From: Legionella saoudiensis
GTDB lineage: Bacteria > Pseudomonadota > Gammaproteobacteria > Legionellales > Legionellaceae
DNA: 64,000 nucleotides
Direction: 5' to 3'
Assembly (NCBI RefSeq): GCF_001465875.1
Contig: NZ_LN901323.1
Location: forward strand, 498,501-562,500
The position numbers were made by a program, and so were the translations under genes. Numbering within the stretch: the stretch's first letter is position 1; each line of letters begins with the position of its first letter. Below the pieces are notes generated by a model. That model was not told where the DNA came from. It ran no database searches and saw only the letters and a list, made by a program, of their open reading frames with translations. Below, in pieces: positions 1 to 8,505 of this stretch.

Positions 1-726
1 GGCACTCATTCTGCGGTACGGCGCTTCTGTGGGTTGCCGTCACAAACGAAGTTGTATGGGCAGCAGGGGATTGTTGCCAATATTGGTTTGAGTCAACCCC
101 ATGCTGGCCGCGCCTATGAGCGTTTTACGGCCCATGGTCCTTTGGCATTGTTGCCTATGCAAGATAATAGAATGTCTTTGGTGTGGGCTGTACCTGCCCA
201 AGAAGCAGCGCAATTGCTGAGTTTATCTGATGAGGAATTTTTACAGCAATTGCAACGGACGTTTGGGTACCGCCTGGGTCGTTTTAGTAAAGCTGGTAAG
301 CGCTCAGCTTTTCCTTTACAGCAAGTGTTAATGCCGCAACAAGTTAAAGATTCCGTGGTTTTTGTAGGAAATGCTGCCCATACGTTACATCCGGTTGCTG
401 GGCAAGGATTTAATCTAGGTCTTCGCGATGTGGCTACTTTAGCACAATGCATTGCCAAATATGGCCTAAAAGAGGAAATGCTGTCGCAGTATGTACAGCT
501 GCGGGCTCATGATCAGCGTATAATTACACGCTTTACTGATGGTTTAATCAATTTATTTACAAGTCGTTTGCCTGGTTTAGGAATTGCTCGCGGTTTGGGT
601 TTAATTGCCCTTGATAATATTCCTAGCTTAAAAGGCCTTTTAGCGCGCTATGCTCGTGGATTTGGTGGTGTTGTTCCCGATTTGGTCTGTGAGATTGCGT
701 TAGACGAACATGAAGCATCAGCCTAG
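1..726 (+). CDS. ubiH: UbiH-type FAD-dependent hydroxylase (ubiquinone synthesis), 3' part
   Basis: This is the C-terminal part of a flavin monooxygenase of the UbiH/UbiF/VisC family. The reading frame is open to the window edge (first residues GTHSAVR), so the start lies outside. The second FAD-binding motif is visible as VFVGNAAHTLHPVAGQGFN, the GD/GN-AAH-PxxGQG signature of the family. In known systems UbiH hydroxylates the benzoquinone ring of the polyprenyl precursor at the membrane. It ends 12 bases before a second family member, and both are probably co-transcribed in the usual ubiH-ubiI arrangement. The UbiH assignment over UbiF rests on this gene order and on likeness, so the exact ring position is inferred. 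Confidence 0.85.
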   Translation, partial: GTHSAVRRFCGLPSQTKLYGQQGIVANIGLSQPHAGRAYERFTAHGPLALLPMQDNRMSLVWAVPAQEAAQLLSLSDEEFLQQLQRTFGYRLGRFSKAGKRSAFPLQQVLMPQQVKDSVVFVGNAAHTLHPVAGQGFNLGLRDVATLAQCIAKYGLKEEMLSQYVQLRAHDQRIITRFTDGLINLFTSRLPGLGIARGLGLIALDNIPSLKGLLARYARGFGGVVPDLVCEIALDEHEASA

Positions 727-738
727 AGGGAAGTAAAA

Positions 739-1914
739 ATGAATTTGCAGTTTAACGTACTAATCATTGGTGGTGGTATTGTGGGTTTAACCGCAGCTCT
801 TGCCATGGCACAACGTGGTTATACTGTGGCGGTGATAGATGCTGGTTCGCTCAAAGCTGATACCAGTAAAACCGATTTGCGGGTTTATGCAATTAATCAA
901 GCCTCGCAGACTTTATTACAACAATTAGGTGCATGGCAACATTTAGAGCAATCACGGCTTTCGCCTTACCGTCAAATGTATGTTTGGGATAGTGTAAATG
1001 GCGCTCATATTGAATTTGATTCACGTTGTGTGGCTAGTTCGTATTTGGGGACGATTATTGAAGAGTCTGTACTAAAACAGGCTTTATTACAGGAAGTTAC
1101 CCAATATTCAACTATTCATTTATTTCCCGGCTGTTGTGTGGATGTAGTGCAGGAAGATGCTCAAGGTATTAAGGTATGCAGTCAACAACGGAGTTGGGAA
1201 GGGCAGTTATTGATGGTTGCGGATGGCGCCAATTCACCGACACGGCAAAAACTCAAGGTGGCTTTAACCACGTGGCCTTACCAGCAGCAGGCAATTGTGG
1301 CAACGGTGGGTGTAGAGAATGCGCATCAACATACGGCATACCAAGTATTTAATCCCGATGGCCCTTTAGCCTTTTTACCCTTAGCGAATCCTAATGAATG
1401 CTCCATTGTCTGGTCCATTGAGTCAAAACGCGCGAAAAAACTAATGGAATGTATCGATGAGCACTTTAATGAGGAGCTAACGAAGGCTTTTGCTAAGAAG
1501 CTAGGAGCGGTTCACCTAATCAGTGCTCGTCATCAATTCCCTTTGCAAATGCGGCATGTGAAGCAATATTCTGGCGCTCGCTGGTTATTGCTTGGCGATG
1601 CAGCTCATACCATACATCCTTTAGCGGGTTTAGGCTTAAATATGGGATTAGCAGATATTAATTCTTGGTTGCACCGCCTGCAGGCAGTTCAAGGTAATTT
1701 AGTATCTAAAAAAGCCTTGGGCGCCTATCAACGTGAGCGCAAACATGCTGTTTGGCAAACGATTGCCTTAATGGAGGGGTTTAAGCGTCTATTTAGTAAT
1801 TCATTTGTACCGATGGTAGCTTTACGGGGATTAGGCTTAGATTTTTGTAATTCATTTATGCCGCTTAAGCGCTTATTTATTCAGCATGCTCGTGGTGTGG
1901 ATGAGAAGATTTAG
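739..1914 (+). CDS. ubiI: UbiI/VisC-type FAD-dependent hydroxylase
   Basis: A complete 391-residue flavin monooxygenase of the UbiH/UbiI family. The N-terminal dinucleotide fold reads VLIIGGGIVGLTAALAMAQ (about residues 8-26). The second FAD motif reads LLLGDAAHTIHPLAGLGLN (about residues 283-301). A good ribosome site (GAGGGAAG) lies just upstream of the ATG. In related bacteria UbiI performs C5 hydroxylation of the polyprenylphenol intermediate in ubiquinone synthesis. The short gap after the preceding ubiH supports one operon. Which ring carbon this protein hydroxylates cannot be told from sequence alone. Confidence 0.82.
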   Translation: MNLQFNVLIIGGGIVGLTAALAMAQRGYTVAVIDAGSLKADTSKTDLRVYAINQASQTLLQQLGAWQHLEQSRLSPYRQMYVWDSVNGAHIEFDSRCVASSYLGTIIEESVLKQALLQEVTQYSTIHLFPGCCVDVVQEDAQGIKVCSQQRSWEGQLLMVADGANSPTRQKLKVALTTWPYQQQAIVATVGVENAHQHTAYQVFNPDGPLAFLPLANPNECSIVWSIESKRAKKLMECIDEHFNEELTKAFAKKLGAVHLISARHQFPLQMRHVKQYSGARWLLLGDAAHTIHPLAGLGLNMGLADINSWLHRLQAVQGNLVSKKALGAYQRERKHAVWQTIALMEGFKRLFSNSFVPMVALRGLGLDFCNSFMPLKRLFIQHARGVDEKI

Positions 1915-1998
1915 CGGTTAAGCAAATTAGTATTGCGCTAACTAGTTAATTTTATTATTTTATAGAAGAAATTTTAATAAATTAGTAAAGGACTATTT

Positions 1999-4900
1999 AT
2001 GCACGGATTAGCTTTGTACCCCATGGCAGGTACTTCTTTTTTTATAAAGATCAGTTTATCAATGCTAATTCTGGCGCTGGCATGTTTACCCTCTTATGTT
2101 ATGGCAGCAAACGTAGGACCTGGGCCGATATCTCCAGTAGTGCAATCATCAGGCGGTACGACAACTATTGTGGGTAATACATCAATTACCTCAAGCTCCA
2201 GTGCCGTGAGTGTAACTAATGGTACCGTAGAGCTGGGTGGCCCTAATATTCAGATCCAGACGAGTGGCACCGCTTTCGGCTTCAATATTGATGCCAGTGC
2301 AAATCCGTCTTTTCTCTCCAGTCTTGCGGGTTCATACATCAATATTATTACCACCGGTTCCACTTATTCCTACGGGCTGTGGGCAACAAATCCGAATAAT
2401 CGTGTTACTTCCACGATGATTCAACTCTCTAATGCCTCTATTCGCACTTCAGGCAATGGTTCTGGTGGCGTAATTTTGGCCAATTTGGCCACTGGAATAT
2501 TAAGTAACTTGCAAATTGAAACCTTTGGCGGGGTGGACCCTGGTAACAATGGCGCCGGAGCCTATGGAATTAATACCCAATTTGGTGCTAAAGGTTCTTT
2601 TGACAATGTTTCCATTGTAACTCATGGTGTAGGAGGGACGGGTATTCTTAATTCGAATGCCAGCTCCTTTACTGGAAATAACATAACCATGAATGTTCAA
2701 GCCTAGGGGATGAACACGCAGACCGGGGCAACCTCCACTTTAAATAATTCTCATATTATCACCTCAGGCCCCAGTACAGGCATTGGCATTCGGGTAAGTA
2801 ATGTGAATTTTAGTACTACAGGCTTATACAGTACATTTACCGGTAATAATTTAAATGTGGAAACTTTTGGTAGTGAAAGTTCAGGGGTGATTACTCGCGC
2901 TGACTCACATGCAACAATATCGAATTTATCAGTGCTTACTCATGGGACCAATGCAGTAGGACTTTATGCACTTGAACGGGGTTCACAACTCACTGTCTCT
3001 GATGCATCAATAAGCACTTTAGGTACAGGGAATGGTGTAATGGCACGAATTGGAGCCATGCTTACCGTAAATAACAGTTTAATTACTACTCAGGGGGAGG
3101 GGGCAAGTGGGGTATATGTAGAGGCAGCCTCGGCAAATCCCGTATCAACTGTTGCGCAATTCAATAATTCAACAATTGGAACCTATGGGGCTGCTGCTCA
3201 TGGATTGGAGATGCTAAATGGTGGAACAATTAATACGGTAAATACCGATACACATGCTTATGGTGTTGCGGCTCTGGGATTAATAATTAATAGTGCTGCA
3301 AATTACCTTAATGATGTCAATATCACTGGGGTTCTCTAACTAGTGATCAGGCTGCAGCCATTGCGGTTATTGGTGGCGAATCAACCATTAATCTTACAGG
3401 TACTACAGTCACCGGTAATGCTCATTGGTTAATTGTCGGAGATCCTGGTAATTTAGTAGGTATTTCTCCGGTATTAGCTAATTTAGGCAGTGAAGATAAT
3501 GTGGGAGCCTCAAATGGCTTAGGCTTGGCTGCACTTACAGCTCCTGTAACGTCGTTTGCGCCAGCACCACAAACATTATTACCTGACCCTACTATAGCCA
3601 GTATTACCGTGAATAACTCAGTAGTTAACGGGGCGGCATTAACAATGGATGGGGACACATCCACTGTGCTTTTGGAAAACAGTTCTCTATGGAACATGGC
3701 TGGGTCTTCTAATTTAACAAATCTTACCAATGCTAATAGTATTATCCAATTTTCTTATCCATTTAGTGGTTATAAAACCTTAACCGTAACTAACTATGTT
3801 GGGCAAAATGGCACGATTGTGTTGCATACTTTTTTGCAAAAGATAACTCTCCTTCAGACCAATTAGTAATTGTAAATGGTGGTTCTGCGACAGGCTCAAC
3901 CGGATTAATTGTGCGTAATACAGGTGGATTGGGCGCGGTAACGACTGACAATGGGATTTTGGTCGTCGATGCTACTGATGGCACAACCGCAGTGGATGCA
4001 TTTTATTTAGAGCAACCAGCCGAAGCAGGGCCTTATAGCTATAGCCTCTACCGCGGCAGTATTGATGATTCGGGTTTAGAAAACTGGTACCTGCGCTCAA
4101 AAAAACGTGATGATCCAATTCCGGATTATCGTCCTGAGGTTTCTTTATACAGTTCTGTCTATTCAAACTTAATGAACTATAGCCGAACTTTGTTGGGCAC
4201 TTTTCATCAACGTGTGGGTGCAGAAGAACAAGTGCATGATCCACGTGCACAAAATAAAAATACAGCCTATATGAATGGTGGATGGTTACGGGTGATCAAT
4301 CGTGGAGGAAATATACATGATCGGGGTATCCTAGCTCATGGACCTAATTTTAATTACCAGCTCTATGCGGTGCAGGCAGGAGTTGATGTGTATCACTATG
4401 AATATGATAAAGGCCAGCGAGACTTTGGTGGATTTTATCTCACCGGGGGTGGTGGTTACAGTTCAGTACGTCATTACACTCATACAAAAGCAGGAAATGC
4501 TAACTTTGACTCCTATGGTTTTGGTTTGTACTGGACTCATATTGGTAGCAATGATTGGTATGTTGATGGGGTATTCCAGGGCAGTTATTTTGAACCCAAC
4601 GTTTACTCGCAATATCAGACACTCAACCCCATGCATAATCAAAGTTATGCCATTTCCCTTGAAGCAGGCTACCCATTCCATCTATGGAATAACTGGAGTG
4701 TAGAGCCTGAAGGGCAATTGGTTTATCAAAATTTGCCAGGAACTCGTAGTTTTGATGCGGCTTCTGGAGTGCGTTTTGATACCAGTAATTCATTTATCAC
4801 TCGTTTAGGTACACGCCTGGTTTGGGATAAGTTCAGTGCGGCGGAAAAAGAGGCTCGCGGTAAAACCACCCTGTGGGTAACACCAAGCTTTTCTTATGAA

Positions 4901-5113
4901 TCTCAAGGGGTATCTCGAACTAAGTTTAGTTCTGAAGACGGTTGGATACCGTTTACTTCTTCTCTGAAAGGAACTTGGTTTTCTGGTGATGTAGGTGGCA
5001 CCGTGCAAATTAATCCCGTGGTTTCGCTTTATGGAACTGTGGTTGGCGAAACGTATCTTAATGGCCGTGGGCAGGCTTATGATGTGATGGCGGGATTACG
5101 CTTTAACTTATAA
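1999..5113 (+). pseudogene. Decayed autotransporter (passenger plus beta-barrel), one stop and two frameshifts
   Basis: Read through its lesions, this is a roughly 1,035-residue autotransporter. It starts at ATG 1999 after an AAGGAC ribosome site, with a signal peptide (hydrophobic ILALACLPSYVMAAN). The passenger is a long Ser/Thr/Asn/Gly-rich region with repeated NNSxIxTxG-like units, typical of beta-helix passengers. The C-terminal about 300 residues form a beta-barrel ending in AGLRFNL. Three lesions break it: an in-frame TAG at 2704-2706 with the same frame resuming at once, a one-base loss near 3328-3336 (frame 1 to 3), and another near 3830-3837 (frame 3 to 2). Each shift is next to a G or T run. 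A functional full-length protein is unlikely unless these are sequencing errors or phase-variable runs. Confidence 0.85.
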
Positions 5114-5134
5114 ACCCTTTGTATGGCAGATAGA

Positions 5135-5155
5135 CTGGGCTTGCAAAAAGCCCAG
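5135..5155. other. Intergenic hairpin
   Basis: CTGGGCTT and AAGCCCAG form a perfect 8-bp stem around a 5-base loop. It lies between the decayed autotransporter and its terminator. It shares the TGGGCT core of the GTAGG-type palindromes found elsewhere in the window and may be a small remnant of that family. Confidence 0.5.
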
Positions 5156-5180
5156 CATTGTAGTTGCTAACATATCTTTC

Positions 5181-5214
5181 AAAAGCCTTAAGGGATGCCC
5201 TGAGGCTTTTTAGC
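5181..5214 (+). terminator. Rho-independent terminator, possibly bidirectional
   Basis: AAAAGCCTTAAGGG pairs with CCCTGAGGCTTTT around a short loop, with T-rich sequence after it and A-rich sequence before it. It sits between the autotransporter remnant and the convergent RimK-like operon, so it could serve both strands. Confidence 0.75.
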
Positions 5215-5237
5215 TGGCGAGAAAAATAAATAATTTA

Positions 5238-6197
5238 TTAGCTTGGTTCACTACGAGCAAAAGTGCTGCGACTAAAAGCCACTTTTTCTGCTACCGATTC
5301 ATTAGGATGTTCTTTTTGATGCGCCTCAATAATGCGGTAGCGCTTAAGACCACCTTCGCGATTGGCGATTTGGATGTTTAATCCAGGACGCGCATTCAGC
5401 TCGAGCATTAAGGGGCCTTGATCTTTATCGAGCACAATATCCACGCCAAGATAGCCTAGGCCGGTTAAGTCATAACAACTGGAGGCAATTTCCAGTATTT
5501 TATTCCAATAGGGGACTTCAATCCCGACAATAGGGTTTAGGGTGTCTGGGTGATAATCAATGGTGTCATTATGAAATACCCCGCCTAAGGTCTTTCCTGT
5601 CGCTAGATCAACGCCCACACCAATAGCACCTTGGTGCAGGTTTGCCTTACCGCCGGATAAACGAGTGGGAAGTCTTACCATCGCCATCGCAGGATAGCCT
5701 AATAAAGAAATAATGCGAATATCAGGAATACCTTCATAACTGACCTCGGCAAAGACGGGATCAACAACCACGCGTTTTTCGATAATCGCATAGTCAGAAG
5801 AACCACCTAAACTGTAAGCACCAGATAACAAACAGGATAAATGGTAGCTCAATTCTTGAGCTGTAGTAAGTTTCCCATTAATTTGGCGATAGCGGCCATA
5901 TACTTTATCTTTAAAAACTAAAATGCCATCACCGCCTGAGCCCCGAGCGGGTTTCACCACAAAATCATCATAGGGGGCGAATAGGGTTTCAATGGATTTA
6001 ATTTGTTGTTCTGTTTCAATGATTTCATATAAAGGAGGGACGGCAATGCCCGCTTGCAGAGCTAATTTTTTAGTCTTAAGCTTATCATCAACCAAAGGAA
6101 ATAATTTTCTTGGATTATAGCGTAATACAAAATCAGTATTCCGTTGGTTGATGCTTAAGATTCCATGATTTTTTAAACGGCGAAACAAATTAATCAT
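5238..6197 (-). CDS. RimK-like ATP-grasp ligase (alpha-L-glutamate ligase homolog)
   Basis: A 319-residue ATP-grasp enzyme of the RimK-like group. The nucleotide-binding loop is DDFVVKPARGSGGDGI (about residues 77-92). The metal-binding end is LMLELNARPGLNIQIAN, with E266 and N268. Family members join an amino acid to a carboxylate, often glutamate to a protein C-terminus, but the substrate here is unknown. The start codon overlaps the stop of the upstream gene (TAATG), showing tight translational coupling. It is the last gene of a conserved three-gene set: a retropepsin-like protease, an inactive transglutaminase-like membrane protein, and this ligase. The context suggests a protein- or peptide-modification function at the inner membrane, which is inference. 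Confidence 0.8.
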   Translation of the reverse strand: MINLFRRLKNHGILSINQRNTDFVLRYNPRKLFPLVDDKLKTKKLALQAGIAVPPLYEIIETEQQIKSIETLFAPYDDFVVKPARGSGGDGILVFKDKVYGRYRQINGKLTTAQELSYHLSCLLSGAYSLGGSSDYAIIEKRVVVDPVFAEVSYEGIPDIRIISLLGYPAMAMVRLPTRLSGGKANLHQGAIGVGVDLATGKTLGGVFHNDTIDYHPDTLNPIVGIEVPYWNKILEIASSCYDLTGLGYLGVDIVLDKDQGPLMLELNARPGLNIQIANREGGLKRYRIIEAHQKEHPNESVAEKVAFSRSTFARSEPS

Positions 6198-7717
6198 TAT
6201 TCTCTCGCAAGCACTTTAAAGCGTTTTAACTCAAACAATCGATAGCCGCGGTATTGGCCAAACCACAAAATTAGTGCGAGTAGTACTAAAAGTAATTCGG
6301 GGAATGCAAAAATTAAATATTGCAATGGCTCATAACTCATCGCCCAATAAGAAATTACGGCGGCAAATAAACTACCAACTCCTGATTTAATTGCCTCAGA
6401 TGCCCCACGCTCATCCCAGGTAATGCACATACGCTCAATCGTCATGGTTAAAATAACCATGGGGAAGAGAGCCACCGATAAACCGGCGTCCAGACCAAGG
6501 TTTTGGCTAACCACACTAATAAAGATCATGAGCAAAATGACCACCGTAAGAATGGCTGCCAAGCGGGGCACTAAAAGCAGTCGCAGCTGATCGAGATAAA
6601 AACGTGCTAAAAGTCCAAAGGAGACAATGGTGACAAAAAGGCAAATTCCCCAAATAACATGCGTTTCTCTAAAGGCTAGGGCAATTAATACGGGCATAAA
6701 GGTACCAAAGGTTTTTATGCCGATAAAATTACGCAGGATTAAAATAATAAAGGCGCCAATGGGAACAGTAAGTAAAATTTTATAAATCGCTTGCACGTTT
6801 ACCGGGAGTTGCAGCAGTGAAAAACGCAATAACTGCGAATCAGACTGCAGACCACGAGATTTGGCAATGCTTAAGGCATTAATAGGGGTCGGTGATACCG
6901 TGATATTAAACAATGGTTTTTTACCACCGGTAACGTTATATACCGGTTCATTGCCATATTGCCAAATTAAAAAGTCTTTAGGCAGGCCCGCACCACCGGT
7001 TTTCGGATTAATATAAATCCAGTTCTTGCCATTAAATACCGCTAAAAAGTATTTCAGTTCAGCTTTATTTTGCTGTGATAAGTAAATACCCTTTACTGGC
7101 ATAGCCGAAATTTTTGATTGGTTTAAAATTAAGATGGCGGCATCAACAATTTGCTCATCAGTAAATTCATTACCCAGCAATAGCTTGGCATTTCCATCCT
7201 GTTTATTCAGTTCTTTAACTGTACTTTGCGCAAACGTCTTAATATCGGCGGAAGATTGTCTCACTTGATTGGTAATGGTTTCTACAGCAGATTTCTGACT
7301 TTCATTTAAGGGTTGCGACTTAATTGCGGTGGGTGCGCCTAAGGGGGATTCATTGGCGTCTGTTTGTCGGAATATCGCTCGGTAATATAAAGACTGCGCC
7401 CCATGCGCACGTCTTATAGACCAAACGGTTTCTCGGTTATCACCATTGAGGTTGGTCGTGACACCATAGTTTCGTGAAACAAAATACTCATCAAGAATGG
7501 CAAAATGGGGGGGTAAATAAGGAATATTGAAACTGGCTTTTATTGGCGTACTGGGGTCGGCAACAAAGCGCAAGTTGGATTCTACCATCCAACTATTGAC
7601 GGTTTCCGTATCCGTTAGCGGCACGTCCAGTACGAGATGCCGATACAAAAAGATTCCCGTTCCTAAAATAAATAACGTGAGGATAAGACCATAAACGTGA
7701 CGCGTATTGTTTTTCAT
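6197..7717 (-). CDS. Inactive transglutaminase-like membrane protein with C-terminal 7-TM block
   Basis: A 506-residue inner-membrane protein. It has one N-terminal membrane segment (about residues 9-28), a periplasmic domain of about 280 residues resembling a transglutaminase-like fold, then a block of about seven hydrophobic segments (about 310-490). I see no convincing Cys-His-Asp catalytic set in the middle domain, in line with the family name 'inactive transglutaminase fused to 7 transmembrane helices'. Both ends overlap neighbours by one base (TAATG), so all three operon genes are translationally coupled. It probably acts as a membrane scaffold for the protease and the ligase, but its biochemical role is not established here. 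Confidence 0.8.
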   Translation of the reverse strand: MKNNTRHVYGLILTLFILGTGIFLYRHLVLDVPLTDTETVNSWMVESNLRFVADPSTPIKASFNIPYLPPHFAILDEYFVSRNYGVTTNLNGDNRETVWSIRRAHGAQSLYYRAIFRQTDANESPLGAPTAIKSQPLNESQKSAVETITNQVRQSSADIKTFAQSTVKELNKQDGNAKLLLGNEFTDEQIVDAAILILNQSKISAMPVKGIYLSQQNKAELKYFLAVFNGKNWIYINPKTGGAGLPKDFLIWQYGNEPVYNVTGGKKPLFNITVSPTPINALSIAKSRGLQSDSQLLRFSLLQLPVNVQAIYKILLTVPIGAFIILILRNFIGIKTFGTFMPVLIALAFRETHVIWGICLFVTIVSFGLLARFYLDQLRLLLVPRLAAILTVVILLMIFISVVSQNLGLDAGLSVALFPMVILTMTIERMCITWDERGASEAIKSGVGSLFAAVISYWAMSYEPLQYLIFAFPELLLVLLALILWFGQYRGYRLFELKRFKVLARE

Positions 7718-8232
7718 TATTTCTTACTGCTCTGGGTTTTAACGGTAAAAGTTAAGGCAGGATCTACTGCACCATTAAATGCAATAATAGCATCTCTACC
7801 CAGTAATAAAGGATAATTGAAACGCTTGCGGTTGGTTAAATTAACTTTAATGGTTTTGACCTGATCTCCAAGTTGTATAGCAAGTAATACTACAGGACGT
7901 TTAATCGGCTCATGGGGTAAAAGGCCATCATGCTCACCGGCGCGCACTTTAATTTTTACTCGGCCCTTATATTCCCCTTCAAAAACATAGTCTCCAGTTT
8001 TGGTCGGTACCGTAAAGCGTAAGTAAGGTACCCCTTTTACATTCACTTCTGTAATATTGGTTGCATTTAATGATGCTGATTTAGCACCAGTGTCTAATTT
8101 TGCAGATAAGACCAAGTCTTTACCTGGAAATGAAATTTTTTCAACATAACCATAAATGTGTACTGCATCTTTTGCCATAAGGGGTCCAGTCATTAGTAGC
8201 ATACAAATAAAGAGAGCAGATATCGTTCTCAT
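7717..8232 (-). CDS. Exported retropepsin-like (PF05618-type) protease
   Basis: A 171-residue protein with an N-terminal signal peptide (cleavage likely near residue 20, MTGPLMA/KD). The motif SAKLDTGAKSASLNA places a DTG triad at residues 47-49, the aspartic-protease signature of the family historically labelled 'ATP-dependent zinc protease' (PF05618). A retropepsin-like enzyme would work as a dimer of such domains. As the first gene of the operon it should set expression of the transglutaminase-like and ATP-grasp genes. A plausible role is trimming a periplasmic or envelope substrate, but the target is unknown. Confidence 0.78.
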   Translation of the reverse strand: MRTISALFICMLLMTGPLMAKDAVHIYGYVEKISFPGKDLVLSAKLDTGAKSASLNATNITEVNVKGVPYLRFTVPTKTGDYVFEGEYKGRVKIKVRAGEHDGLLPHEPIKRPVVLLAIQLGDQVKTIKVNLTNRKRFNYPLLLGRDAIIAFNGAVDPALTFTVKTQSSKK

Positions 8233-8255
8233 TTAATCCTCGTTCCTGAGTTGTA

Positions 8256-8281
8256 TATACCTTAAAAATCACCAAGGTATA
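8256..8281. promoter_or_regulatory. Inverted repeat upstream of the three-gene operon
   Basis: TATACCTT and AAGGTATA form a perfect 8-bp inverted repeat with a 10-base spacer, 24 bases upstream of the protease start. It may be an operator or part of a 5' leader hairpin. No regulator is identified. Confidence 0.35.
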
Positions 8282-8505
8282 GAAGTTTCAATCGTAATGG
8301 AGCAATATCGTAGCAGGTTTGCACTCTAAGTCACAGTCTGTAAATGGTTTTCATTAAATATTTTTTGTCCGCACAAGATTGTGTTATCATTAACGATGGC
8401 CGTTGATATTGTATTTTTTTGATCCAGTGTGGATTTATAATTGACATCAAGATTAATAAAGAATATAATATTTTTCAATCTTAACTGATGGCCCTTGTGT
8501 GACGC

